From: Silurus meridionalis
Taxonomy: Eukaryota; Chordata; Actinopteri; Siluriformes; Siluridae
Length of the DNA stretch: 64,000 nucleotides
Direction: 5' to 3'
Assembly: GCF_014805685.1 (NCBI RefSeq)
Contig: NC_060896.1
Span: 21,234,277 to 21,298,276, forward strand
Of this stretch, positions 1 through 10,105 are shown one piece after another. A program made the position numbers and the translations under genes. Below the pieces are notes generated by a model that saw only the letters and a list, made by a program, of their open reading frames with translations, was not told the origin of the DNA and made no database searches. Each line of letters begins with the position of its first letter. Within the stretch, counting starts at the first letter, position 1.

Positions 1-307
1 TTTTACCATAGAGAATATTACCAATGGGTCTGTTTCTTTAACCAATTAGATTTCAAATTCACCTGGCCCAGAATAGCGTCAGCATTTTTCCGTCCTCTTA
101 TTAGTTGGTTAGAGGGAAACTGTTACAGCCAAGTTCGACAGGCAAAACATGTCTGTAGTGCTATGCACACATTAATACATCAGAGTTAGAATTTTTCATG
201 CTAAAGAGGAAGAAAAATTGATTTAGTCACAGACATACTTAGAAATACATTTTCAAGAAAAGCTTGAAAAAAAGCCAGCTTCTGCAAATGAGGCACGGCA
301 CTAAGAC
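1..307. other. No gene seen
   Basis: AT-rich sequence without a convincing reading frame, RNA gene or recognised repeat. It is the left flank of a truncated Tc1-like fragment. Confidence 0.5.
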
Positions 308-502
308 TCAACTTTTTTGATGGACCCTTGCGAGGCCTGTTCTGAGTGGAACCCCTGTGGAAAACCTCTGTATGACCCTGGCCACTGTACTGTAATTCAA
401 TGTCATGGTGTTACAGATCTTCTTAAAACCTAGGTCATCTTTGTGGAAAGCAACCATTCTAATTCTCAAATCTTTAGAGAGGTATTTGTCATGAGGTGCC
501 AT
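308..502 (-). pseudogene. Tc1-like transposase, N-terminal fragment
   Basis: The 64-residue frame starts MAPHDKYLSKDLRIRMVAFH and continues with a stretch reading FKKICNTMTLNYSTVARVIQ, which fits the first helix-turn-helix (paired-like DNA-binding) domain of Tc1/mariner transposases. Intact relatives are about 340 residues, so only the DNA-binding start remains and there is no catalytic DDE core. It sits between a terminal repeat on its 5' side (650-875) and unrelated DNA on its 3' side. No function can be expected from it. Confidence 0.75.
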
Positions 503-875
503 GTGGTCAGTATGAGAGAATTGTACTCAAAGCACCAAATTGTTCTAATACAAGATACACAAACATGTTTTTGTCTGTCAAGCAGACAAAAACATGAAAA
601 CGATGAATAAAACATGTGCCTTGCAAATTTAAGTGATGTACAGCTGTTATCACTAAGGTGGTACTCACTTTTGTTGCAAGCTATTTTGAAATGTATGGAT
701 GTATGTTGAGCTTTTTTTTAGAGGACAGTAAATCTTTACTGCTGTAGAAGCTGCACATTGACTCTAAAATATTAAAAAGTTTCTAAAAGTTAAATTTCTA
801 TAGTATTGTTCCTTGAGAAGATATACTAAATTTGGTTGCTGAAATGTCAGAGGTATGCGCACTTTTGTGAGATAC
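308..875 (-). mobile_element. Tc1-like transposon fragment, 5' end (family B)
   Basis: The outer terminal inverted repeat ends near 875 (gtgagatac read on the + strand). A second internal copy of the cacttttgt motif lies near 660-675, giving the IR/DR layout typical of Tc1-like elements. The transposase N-terminus follows on the minus strand at 502-308. The rest of the transposase and the other terminus are missing. The same family recurs at about 17385-17635 and 20784-21722. Family placement rests on these shared ends and on the transposase start. Confidence 0.8.
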
Positions 876-889
876 TGTGTGTGTATATA

Positions 890-2490
890 CAGTGAGGAAA
901 ATAAGTATTTGAACACCCTGCTATTTTGCAAGTTCTCCCACTTAGAAATCATGGAGGGGTCTGAAATTGTCATCATAGGTGCATGTCCACTGTGAGAGAC
1001 ATAATCTAAAAAAAAAAAAAATCCAGAAATCACAATATATGATTTAAAAACTATTTATTTGTATGATACAGCTGCAAATAAGTATTTGAACACCTGTCTA
1101 TCAGCTAGAATTCGGACCCTCAAAGACCTGTTAGTCTGCCTTTAAAATGTCCACCTCCACTACATTTATTATCCTAAATTAGATGCACCTGTTTGAGGTC
1201 GTTAGCTGCATAAAGACACCTGTCCACCCCATACAATCAGTAAGAATCCAACTACTAACAGGGCCAAGACCAAAGAGCTGTCCTAAGACACTAGAGACAA
1301 AATTGTACACCTCCACAAGGCTGGAAAGGGTTACGGGGAAATTGCCAAGCAGCTTGGTGAAAAAAGGTCCACTGTTGGAGCAATCATTAGAAAATGGAAG
1401 AAGCTAAACATGACTGTCAATCTCCCTCGGACTGGGGCTCCATGCAAGATCTCACCTCGTGGGGTCTCAATGATCCTAAGGAAGGTGAGAAATCAGCCCA
1501 GAACTACAGGAGGAGCTGGTCAATGACCTGAAAAGAGCTGGGACCACCGTTTCCAAGGTTACTGTTGGTAATACACTAAGGCGTCATGGTTTGAAATCAT
1601 GCATGGCACGGAAGGTTCCCCTGCTTAAACCAGCACATGTTCAGGCACATCTTAAGTTTGCCAATGACCATTTGGATGATCCAAAGGAGTCATGGGAAAA
1701 AGTCATGTGGTCAGATGAGACCAAAATAGAACTTTTGGGTCATAATTCCACTAAACGTGTTTGGAGGAAGAAGAATGATGAGTACCATCCCAAGAACACC
1801 ATCCCTACTGTGAAGCATGGGGTGGTAGCATCATCTTTGGGGTGTTTTTCTGCACATGGGACAGGGCAACTGCACTGTTTAAAGGAGAGGATGACCGGGG
1901 CCATGTATTGCGAGATTTTGGGGAACAACCTCCTTCCCTCAGTTAGAGCATTGAAGATGGGTCGAGGCTGAGTCTTCCAACATGACAATGACCCGGAGCA
2001 CACAGCCAGGATAACCAAGGAGTGGCTCTGTAAGAAGCATATCAAGGTTCTGGCGTGGCCTAGCCAGTCTTCAGACCTAAACCCAATAGAGAATCTTTGG
2101 AGGGAGCTCAAACTCTGTGTTTCTCAGCGACAAGCCAGAAACCTGACTGATCTAGAGAAGATCTGTGTGGAGGAGTAAGCCAAAATCCCTCCTGCAGTGT
2201 GTGCAAACCTAGTGAAAAACTACAGGAAACGTTTGACCTCTGTAATTGCAAACAAAGGCTACTGTACCAAATATTAACATTGACTTTCTCAGGTGTTCAA
2301 ATACTTATTTGCAGCTGTATCATACAAATAAATAGTTAAAAAATCATACATTGTGATTTCTGGATTTTTTTTTTTAGATTATGTCTCTCACAGTGGACAT
2401 GCATCTACGATGACAATTTCAGACTCCTCCATGATTTCTAAGTGGGAGAACTTGCAAAATAGCAGGGTGTTCAAATACTTATTTTCCTCA

Positions 2491-2493
<3 letters not shown>
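890..2493 (+). mobile_element. Tc1-like transposon, near full length (family A)
   Basis: The two ends are inverted copies: cagtgaggaaaataagtatt begins at 890 and its complement ends at 2493. Each terminal repeat is about 210 bp (roughly 890-1102 and 2291-2493). Each carries the core ataagtatttgaacacc twice, once at the outer tip and once at the inner edge, so this is an IR/DR element. The left end follows a TA and the right end runs into a long TA microsatellite, consistent with TA target choice. Total length about 1.6 kb is normal for the family. The transposase inside is broken. Confidence 0.9.
1264..2277 (+). pseudogene. Tc1-like transposase (DD34E), inactivated
   Basis: In the intact family this enzyme cuts and pastes the transposon at TA sites. 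The N-terminal HTH part is readable from about 1266 ([20 protein letters not shown]). The longest open stretch, 1591-1971, contains the first catalytic Asp in [10 protein letters not shown]. Past a TGA stop (1969-1971, apparently a lost Trp) the frame continues with the second Asp in HDNDPEH and the catalytic Glu in NPIENLW. A further in-frame TAA lies near 2176, after CVEE. Frame disruptions also separate the N-terminal part from 1591 onward. All three catalytic residues survive, but the gene cannot encode one protein. It is centred between the two terminal repeats of the 890-2493 element. Confidence 0.9.

Positions 2494-2560
<67 letters not shown>
2494..2560. repeat. (TA)n microsatellite
   Basis: Uninterrupted TA repeat directly against the right terminus of the Tc1-like element ending at 2493. 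Tc1-like elements insert at TA, so the array is probably the insertion site. Confidence 0.95.
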
Positions 2561-2563
<3 letters not shown>

Positions 2564-3221
2564 CAATCTATGCAAACATGAAAGAGTGTTCCCATGATTC
2601 TATGATCAATGCACAAAGCCTGCCTGTGTTAAGGCAAATTAAAGACCAGATGAAATGTGTTTTTGATTCACATAGCTATCACTTAACTGTCATTGTACTG
2701 TGTCTGTACTTTCACTTTCTGCACCATTTTGCATTTGAATCTTATCTCCATTTAAATGGATGTGAGCTATTGCACTATTGAAGGCTGATGGCATTTATGT
2801 GTATAGCCTATTTCATGGAACACTTGTTTCCTCTTTTACAACTGTGTGATGCCTGCAGCCTATTTATTCCCTCCACCCCACCATGGCATTTTGTTGATCG
2901 GAAAATGCTCACTGCTGACTCCCAGAAACCAGCCTCATCTTATTAGGGGTGTAAGAGGGTGTAAGGTGTAAAATCCAATGTGGTTTGGGGGTCTAGACAA
3001 AGCCAACATCTACACCTATGTTTGTGGATCAAGCAGTGTTAAAGTAAAGAATTTAGACAGCACAACAGGTTACTGCCAGTCTCCAAAACCAATTCAAAAT
3101 ACAAAAAGCAAATGGACACCACACCTTTGACAAAGTCTTGTCTTTTTATTCTCATTCAAGTAATGTTCAAGGCATTGCTGTGTGATTGCTTTTCTGTGTT
3201 TTGTCTGTTTTTTCTTTGAGT
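2561..3221. other. No gene seen
   Basis: Apart from scattered short frames there is no recognisable gene or repeat. It ends at the target duplication of the gypsy element. Confidence 0.45.
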
Positions 3222-3226
3222 CTGCC

Positions 3227-3506
3227 TGTGGCAGCGGGGGCGTGGTCTAGCACCGGTTTGTGAATGGAGGGGAAGGCCGGGAGCAGGGAAGCGTAGGAAT
3301 GACACACCTGACTAATTAATGTTCTCTCTCTTGCAGTGATCAGGGTGGAGCATAAAAGAGGAGCAGGAGCATGCGTGCAGGGTGTGTGTGCCTGTGAAAT
3401 TATAACTCTGGCACTGAGCACTAAAATAAAGAAAAAGAAGCATTTCGTTTAAACCAGATCCTGTCCTAAGTTGTGTTCCTTTCCCCGAACCTTTAGCTCT
3501 CCCACA
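3227..3506 (+). repeat. 5' LTR of gypsy element
   Basis: About 280 bp starting tgtggcagcggggg and ending ctcccaca, so it has the usual TG...CA ends. It contains cataaaag (TATA-like) and, further on, aataaag (a possible polyadenylation signal). The second half is repeated at 4763-4984. Confidence 0.85.
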
Positions 3507-3507
3507 G

Positions 3508-3524
3508 TGGTGCCGAAACCCGGG
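3508..3524 (+). other. Primer-binding site, tRNA-Phe type
   Basis: The sequence tggtgccgaaacccggg lies one base after the LTR end and is complementary to the CCA-tailed 3' end of animal cytosolic tRNA-Phe (recalled, not searched). In an active element this tRNA primes minus-strand DNA synthesis. Confidence 0.7.
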
Positions 3525-3546
3525 TTGAACACAGGATAAACCAATA

Positions 3547-4200
3547 ATGGAGTGCTCACCATTGGCTGAGCTGGTGAAGGTGCTCGCTGAACTACAGCAG
3601 ACCCAGCACCAAGCCCTGCTTCTGGAACAGGGGTTCCAGAAGGTGGTCCGAGACCAGGTGGAGGACTAAGTGGCATTCTGGAGCGCCCTGAGCCGTAAAG
3701 AAACTCCCGCCACCACCCTGACACCTGCGCCTAGCGTTCTGCTAAACAAGATGGGCTCGCAGAACGATGGCGAGGCCTGAATCAAGCCCTCTGCTTTCTG
3801 CCGCTACTTTCCGGGGAAGCCCAGCTCGCCGCTCAGCAACTGCCGGCCAATTGCATGCTGGAGTATGACGTCCTGAAGCGTGCAATCCTACAGCGAGTGG
3901 GACGAAACCCGGAGCAGCACCAACAGCGGTTCCGTGCATTGACATTCCGCGAAATCGGCCAACCGTTCACCTTCGCCCAGCAGCTCCGCGATGCGTGCTG
4001 AAGGTGGCTACTGGACAAGAACCGGAGCGCAGATGAGGTTGTGGATCATGTAGTGCTGGAGCAGTTCATCGCACGACTTCTGGCACGGATGGCGGAATGG
4101 GTCTAATGCCAGCATCCGTCATCGGTGGATATAGCGGTCCAGCTGGCGGAAGATAACTTGGCGGCATATTCAGGGGCGGGTGAATCCCCTGCAACTACTC

Positions 4201-4259
<59 letters not shown>

Positions 4260-4733
4260 CACCTGCCTCTTCCCTCTTTCCTCCCACTCCCTTACCATGG
4301 AGACGGAGGCTAATCCCCCCGAAGCCGATGGCTTGGTTGCCCCGAGCCATTAGCCCCTCCATCCCGTGCCCCCCCTTCCCGTTTCCTTTACTGCTGCGCA
4401 TACTGCTGATACCCAGATGTCTGTGTCTCATGTCCCGCAGGTGGGTGATTCGGAGCGGAAGCCTGGGCCAGTCTGTTGGCGCTGCAGGGAGCCGGCACAT
4501 TTCTCGAATCAATGTCCCGTAATTGAGCTGGGGTGATGGTCCAGATTCCCGAGGCACCACAGGCTGCCCCCGATCAAGCAGGAGCGTACCGCATACCGGT
4601 GCATATCCAAGGGGGTACACACCAGGCGTTGGTGGATTCGGGCTGTGGTCAGACCACCATCCACCAAAGCCTTGTGCGATGCGGGGCTTTGAATACTGTG
4701 AAGGTGAAATGTGTGCACACGAATACCCTTTGA
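3547..4733 (+). pseudogene. gypsy gag-protease, inactivated
   Basis: The reading starts at 3547 (MECSPLAELVKVLAELQQTQ) and is broken by several stops and frame changes. A capsid-like, SCAN-related stretch is readable around 3790-4190 (for example LKRAILQRVGRNPEQHQQRF and VVLEQFIARL). After the CT microsatellite a CCHC zinc knuckle (C-x2-C-x4-H-x4-C) spans 4474-4515 as CWRCREPAHFSNQC; in intact relatives it binds the RNA genome. A retropepsin-like active site LVDSGCGQTT follows at about 4629-4658. The frame then ends and pol is missing. Family assignment is confident; function is lost. Confidence 0.85.
4205..4255. repeat. (CT)n microsatellite inside gag
   Basis: About 25 CT units between the capsid-like and zinc-knuckle parts of the gypsy gag. 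Its antisense frame gives an artificial Arg-Glu repeat protein. Confidence 0.95.
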
Positions 4734-4762
4734 TATACACCGATATACACCTTCAACCAGGT

Positions 4763-4984
4763 GAGCAGGGAAGCGTGGGAATGACACACCTGAGGGGAAT
4801 TCTGACTAATTATTGGTCTCTCTCTTGCAGTGATCAGGGGGGAGCATAAAAGAGGAGCACGCATGCAGGGTGTGTGTGCCTGCGAACTTATAACTCTGGC
4901 ACTAAGCACTAAAATAAAGAAATAAATGCATTTCATTCATGTCCTAAGTTGTGTTCCTTTACCCGAACCATCAGCTCTCCCACA
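4763..4984 (+). repeat. 3' LTR of gypsy element, 5'-truncated
   Basis: Matches the 5' LTR from gagcagggaagcg to the terminal ctcccaca, with small differences (for example an extra aggggaattct block near 4792). The first ~65 bp of the LTR are absent. Confidence 0.85.
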
Positions 4985-5147
4985 CTGCCCTTTTTTGATT
5001 GCTTGAATTTTTTTTGTTTTCTGCAAATTTAAGTTTTTAAATGTTTTATTGTTGGAAATGATTGAATCTTCTTTATAGACTGGTTACCCCGGTGCCTTTG
5101 TTTGACCTTTATATATTTCTCTTCCATGTGGACTGTGGACTCTCTAT

Positions 5148-5172
5148 CAAGTCAAGTCAAGTCAAGTCAAGT
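5148..5172 (-). repeat. Pentamer tail of LINE, (CAAGT)n
   Basis: About five CAAGT units on the + strand at the 3' end of the minus-strand LINE. A longer variable version occurs at 25678-25723. Confidence 0.9.
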
Positions 5173-5911
5173 TTATTTGTATAGCGCTTTTCACAACAGA
5201 CATTGTCTCAAAGCAGCTTTACACAAATCAACAGTGATGGTGAATGGTGTTGATTTGTCCCTGATGAGCAAGCCGTAGCGACTGTGGCAAGGAAAAACTC
5301 CCTTAGATGTTATTAGGAAGAAACCTTGAGAGGAACCAGACTCAAAAGGGGAACCCATCCTCATCTGGGTGACATCAAGAGTTTGATCATAAATCTTTCA
5401 ACAATACAGAACACTGGACAGTGAGAACTAACATGATTACTGGAGTATAGGATTTTAAGTGATGTTCTTTCTGCAGTCTTAAACAGTCTATATGGTTAGT
5501 AGCTCCGAGTTTTATGAGCTCAGCATTTGTGGTCACCACAGATCCAGCATCAGCTTCTCCATGCCAGAGCCTTTAAACACTCCAGGAGGTCCAATGTCAA
5601 AACTCCACACATGTAGCGGGATCCAAATGGCACTGGAACGTCTCTAGATGGTTCGGGATGTTTGTGAGTTCGGCATCTACTTCTTCAAGGTCCGTAATCA
5701 TCACGAGGTGGGAGGTGACTGGAGCTGGCCAAACCTCAGGGTGTCTCGGGATGGGGAGAGAAAGAGAAGCAGTGGAGAGGAATTAGCGTAGCTGCTGTTC
5801 ATGATATTAACAGCACAAGTTGATAATGTGCATGTGATCAAATGTTCTGGAGCACAAGGTTATGATATATGATGTGTGTTATGTGTAGGCTTTGCTAAAA
5901 GATATGTTTTA

Positions 5912-6595
5912 ATCTACACTTAAACTGGGAGAGTGTGTCTGAGCCCCGAACACTGTCAGGAAGACTATTCCAGAGTTTAGGAGCTAAATGTGAAAATGCT
6001 CTACCACCTTTAGTGGACTTTGCTATTCTAGGAACTACTAGAAGCCCAGAGTTTTGAGATCTCAGGGGCGTGGCGGATTGTAGCGTGTTAAAAGACTGGA
6101 TAGATACATGGGAGCCAAACCATTTAGTGCTTTATAAGTGAGAAGTAATAGTTTGTAGTCTATTCGAAACTTAACAGGAAGCCAATGTAGGGACGATAAG
6201 ATTGGGGTTATGTGATCATATTTTCTTGACCTTGTAAGAACTCTGGCTGCTGCATTCTGGACTAACTGAAGCTTGTTTATTAATGACAGGACATCCACCT
6301 AGTAATGCATTACAGTAGTCTATTCTGGAGGTCATGAACGCATGGACGAGCTTCTCTGCATCGGATATAGACAACATGTTTCTTAACTTAGAAATATTTC
6401 TAAGATGAAAGAAGGCTGTTTTTGTAACTTGGTTGATATGATTTTTAAAAGACAGGTCGCTGTCTAAAATAACACCCAGGTCTTTTACCGTTGAACTAGT
6501 GGTTACAGAACATCCGTCTAAATGCAGGTTGAGATGCTGGAGCGTCTGTATACTAGTTTTTGGGCCGATGAGCAAAATCTCAGTCTTATCAGAAG
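5912..6595 (-). pseudogene. L2-type LINE reverse-transcriptase ORF, C-terminal part
   Basis: The surviving part lies downstream of the catalytic reverse-transcriptase core. Reading from 6595 leftward it contains KDLGVILDSDLSFKNHI, then a second frame with LQLVQNAAARVLTRSRKYDH and SLHWLPVKFRIDYK, a block characteristic of L2-clade ORFs. A frame change is needed near 6290 and another near 6062, after which LAPKLWNSLPDSVRG continues to a stop near 5912. No endonuclease and no polymerase YxDD motif remain, so the copy is dead. Confidence 0.88.
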
Positions 6596-6598
6596 CCT

Positions 6599-7020
6599 TT
6601 GCTTACCAACATGAATCCAGCAAAATTTCAAGAACTTTGTTCTGCTCTTGGTAAGATCAGTGGTACCATGGTAAGAAAGTATGCGTGCTATAAGGGTTTC
6701 TCAATGTTTAAAAACAGTATTCTCTATTTAGTTCACCCAGATTTAGTCAAACAAGAAAGAATGGACCTTGTAGAAAAGAAAATATGGTTGACATCTACCT
6801 TGATTACAGAGTTTTAAATTTTGTTTTTTGTTTTGTTTTTTTCAGAACAGACATAGAAATCTGCCTGCATCTAATTTAAATTAACTAATAGCTAAATCTA
6901 AATTAGAAACGTTGGAGAAGATTGCCACATTACTAAGTTTGGTTAATATGAGAAAGTATTAATATTGTGTGAACTATTTATTGCTAGTTATAAGAATTCA
7001 TTAATGTGATTCCACAGAAT
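6599..7020. other. No clear gene; one short frame of unknown meaning
   Basis: A 72-residue frame at 6599-6817 (starts MLTNMNPAKFQELCSALGK) resembles nothing I recognise and has no context supporting translation. It may be unclassified LINE or gypsy debris, because mobile elements lie on both sides. Confidence 0.3.
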
Positions 7021-7029
7021 TTTTTAAAA

Positions 7030-7330
7030 CATTTTGTCATAATGTATATTGATGACATTCTGACATATTGAAGCCTCCAGACAGGAGCACTGCCAAATAT
7101 AGCAAGTACTCAAGAACAATTTCATGCTGCTAGATAAATGTGAGTTCCACACACACTATAGAATTAATTCCTTATATACACCCCAGATGAATACATTGTG
7201 GAGTTCGTACTATCATGGCTACAACCTATGACCACTAAGGAATTATTACAGGTCTTGAACTTTTTTGGACTTTTGATTCATCAATGTTTCCAGCACTGAA
7301 TTGACCCCTTCTAACCTTGAGTTTAACCTA
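7030..7330 (+). pseudogene. Ty3/gypsy reverse-transcriptase fossil
   Basis: Read with frame changes, the segment keeps landmarks of gypsy reverse transcriptase in the correct order. The catalytic box is VYIDDILTY at 7044-7070, with two adjacent Asp. QVLKNNFMLLDKCEFH follows (about 7110-7155), then PMTTKELLQVLNFFGL (about 7228-7275), which correspond to the blocks between the polymerase core and RNase H. Stops and frameshifts separate them. No LTRs were identified nearby, so this is an isolated old remnant. Confidence 0.75.
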
Positions 7331-7370
7331 AAGGTTAAGCCAAAACATTTGCAGTGACCAAAGGTAGGCA

Positions 7371-8534
7371 TTAAAGTATTTGTTTAAGATTGTTTTAATT
7401 CTCCACTATGCTAACATTCTATGCCATTTCTGGTAGAAGTCAACACATTTCAAAGAGGAGAGGGCACTATATTTTCTTGACACTCTCTAATCTCAACCCT
7501 GCACAAATAAAAATAAAATGAGCCAGCCAATTTATTTCTGTACTGGCCTTATTACATTTCAATGTGTGCTGGGAGACCAGCCCACCCTTGTCCTTTGGTC
7601 ATGAGAACTCTACAACCTCCATGCTGTCAATGAATAGACAAGAAGTAGTGCTGAAGAAGAAAGCTGCAGACAGAAATGGCACATTGATAAGAAAAACTGT
7701 TCTCACCTGCTGATTCAACATCAAATTAAGCATTGTAGTTTCACTCTGAAAGTGGCAGCAGGGTTGGGCAATACTTACAAATGTATTTTTAAATAAAATA
7801 CCAAATAACTTAACCTTGTGTATCAAAATAAACTACAAAATGCAGCAGCCACAACATGTATCAAAATAAACTGCTTTTTTTTGTATTTTGAAAATACTAA
7901 AAAATACTTTTTCAAGCTAGCATTAATTTTCTTTGCAAACCTTGATTCAATCGGCCTATTTGATTTTTCCTTCACAATTACATTGACAGGTGATTAAGTA
8001 AAGAAAGTTTGATAGCAACAGCTTTTCTCTGTCTGAGTCGTGCAATAAATCGGACATATCCAACCAGTTAACAGATCAAATATTCACATACATCTCTCTG
8101 TCAACATCTCCCAGATGAATGTTAGTTTTAAAGTAACCAATAGTTATTCGTTCAATGGTTTGCAAAATCATGATCCTACTGAACAGCTACTTCAATTAAG
8201 GTACAATATTCAGCAATCAAATATTTATCAATCACTGGACACCTTTTTAATTGCTGGCAGCCTGCATGTTTCTTACCTTCCCCACCTTCTTTCATATGGA
8301 TACATTTTCTGTACTGATTTCAAGAAATCTGGGCATACTAATGAGTAGGTAACAATCAGAGGCCACATTTTTATAATGTCATTATGCAGACTTTTTATAA
8401 AGTATATTACAGTATTTTAAAACTACAAAACTACAGACCACTTAGGTATTTGAACCCTATCAAATACAAATTACAAATCCTATTTTATATTTTAAATACG
8501 TATATGAAATACATGTATCATAAATACTGTCCAT
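7371..8534. other. No gene seen
   Basis: AT-rich DNA with short unsupported frames on both strands. No recognised repeat. Confidence 0.45.
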
Positions 8535-8631
8535 TCCTGAGAGGCACGATGGAAAAATCTCCTCAATGTGAGACACATAGAAACTTGAATGGAATTGGAT
8601 ATCTTTCTTTTTTTTTTACAATTAAAACCTT

Positions 8632-8838
8632 TCATGTGTCTTGCACTGAGCAGAGACTTCCAACTTGCCATTCTGCCATAAACCCCAGATCAATACTGTT
8701 GCAGTGATGGATAAACTTCTGCAAGTTTTTCCTATATCTTAACATGTGATCCCTGGAGCTCAGAGAGTGATCATCTTCACCTTCTATCAATAATATTAAC
8801 CGGGTTGGAAGGGCCAGGAACATTCCTGGCTGTTCCAA
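8632..8838 (-). pseudogene. Tc1-like transposase, N-terminal fragment (family D)
   Basis: The 68-residue minus-strand frame covers the region between the DNA-binding half and the catalytic half of the family D transposase. Only weak protein similarity is visible; the nucleotide resemblance to family D is clearer than the translated one. No catalytic residues are present. Confidence 0.5.
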
Positions 8839-9030
8839 ACTTCCTTTATTAATAATTATGGATACCTGCTGTATGAATCAAGGATTGTTTGTAGCCTTCC
8901 CAAAATCTGTGCCTTGACATAATCATATGCAAGTCATGTGCAATCATTTGAATTTGCCACAAGTGGACTCCAATTGAAAAAGCATAAGCATCCCATAGAT
9001 GAGCCAGGGAAATGGGATGCACCTGTGCTA

Positions 9031-9190
9031 AGGGTCTTTCTTCTTCTTCTATCAGCTGCTCACATTAGGGGTCGCCACAGTGCATCATCTGTCTCCATAC
9101 TTCTCTGTCCTTTACATCTACCTGCATGTCTCCTCTTTGGACTTCTTCTTTTCCTCCTTCCTGGTGGCTCCATCCTCATTCTTCTACAGA
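9031..9190 (-). mobile_element. RTE-clade LINE, 3'-terminal fragment
   Basis: Read on the minus strand, it contains the last codons of an RTE ORF (RMRMEPPGRRKR-like near 9185-9150), then the tail ctgtggcgacccctaatg, an agcagctg block and a GAA-repeat 3' end (9031-9045). The same end structure appears in the + strand RTE copy ending at about 47212. It lies inside the terminal region of a Tc1-like remnant, so it inserted later. Confidence 0.8.
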
Positions 9191-9345
9191 TTAACGTCTT
9201 ACCAGTTACCGGTCTTAACGTAATTAAAACACAATGAGTACTTATGTCAGTGTGATTTTTTTTTTTCTTCTTTCTAATTCATCATGACAATCCAGGTTTT
9301 TGCTTTGTTATTATGAAGTATAGAGTGTAGATTAATGTCAGAAAA

Positions 9346-10000
9346 TAAATGTAACTATTTTAAATGTGAACAGATGAATTATGTGAACAATGAATTAAAT
9401 ATGTATAATAAAAGCAAAAAAGTAAAACCACATTATAACTTATCCTTAGTCCCTTGAGTTGCACCTCTAATTATAAGTTAATAATGAAGCATGGAGCATT
9501 TAGCACCATGGTGGCAACTGTAATCTAGACTATGTTTGATGAGCTGGGCAGGTCTGTTGCACCATGGGAGTACACAGGAATGCAAGGCTATAAAAGGATA
9601 ATTTAGACAGTGCCACAGTTTTTTTACTTTTTTTTTTTAAACACTATTATTAAACCCTTTTGACAAAGAAGAAAATGCAGAGTTCACTGCTGTGAAAGTG
9701 AATAGAAAGTAGGAATTAAAAGAATTGCTTTGTTTATTCATAGCTGTAACAATGGATGAGTCACTGGATTCAAAAATCCAGCCATAACTCTTACTTTCAC
9801 TGCTGGATCATTTTGTTATGTGGGAGAAACAGATACTATTTTAGCTTCTACCACATGTGACCTTAAAACTGACCTTTGACCTCAGAGTGATCTCAAAAAA
9901 ATCGAAGTTTGAATTTTCAATCCAATTGCAATCTAACGGCAAGCATGCTGTTGTATAACATTGTGCTATGCATATATTGTGTTCCTAACAAAGCTAATGT
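9346..10000. other. No gene seen
   Basis: AT-rich, no recognised gene or repeat. Confidence 0.4.
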
Positions 10001-10001
<1 letters not shown>

Positions 10002-10072
<71 letters not shown>

Positions 10073-10105
10073 ATATCTATCTATCTATATATATATATAT
10101 ATATA
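10002..10105. repeat. (ATCT)n followed by (TA)n microsatellite
   Basis: About 20 ATCT units with a minor interruption near 10070, then a short TA run. It explains the Leu-Ser-Ile-Tyr repeat frames in this area. Confidence 0.95.

Larger units (their letters stand above)
3227..4984 (+). mobile_element. Ty3/gypsy LTR retrotransposon, internally deleted
   Basis: The order is LTR, primer site, gag, zinc knuckle, start of protease, then a partial 3' LTR. Reverse transcriptase, RNase H and integrase are absent. The element is bracketed by a 5-bp direct repeat ctgcc (3222-3226 and 4985-4989), the size made by retroviral-type integrases. The 3' LTR lacks its first part, so the deletion runs from the protease into the LTR and most likely happened after insertion. 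A CT microsatellite lies in the gag region. Confidence 0.88.
5148..6598 (-). mobile_element. L2-type LINE, 5'-truncated
   Basis: On the minus strand the order is the 3' end of the ORF (about 6595-5912), then an untranslated region, then a tail of AAGTC-type pentamers (5148-5172). 5' truncation and a short tandem tail are usual for L2 insertions. The 3' region includes tttatttgtatagcgctttt, seen again in related form at about 38706. Confidence 0.85.
8535..9345 (-). mobile_element. Tc1-like remnant (family D) split by an RTE LINE fragment
   Basis: On the minus strand, 9345-9225 resembles a terminal repeat of a common fish Tc1-like family (gagtacttatgtcagtgtga on +). Its 5' leader is at about 9030-8850, and the transposase start runs at 8838-8632, including a block around gaagtttggaacagccagga. 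The leader-terminal repeat join is interrupted at 9031-9190 by an unrelated RTE tail. The 3' half of the transposon is missing. A second copy of the family is at 48234-49093. Family recognition is from memory of this abundant repeat. Confidence 0.7.

Noticed and set aside
4201..4740. A 179-residue minus-strand frame ending in an Arg-Glu repeat
   Set aside because: It is the complement of a gypsy gag region and its CT microsatellite. The sense strand has clear zinc-knuckle and protease motifs.
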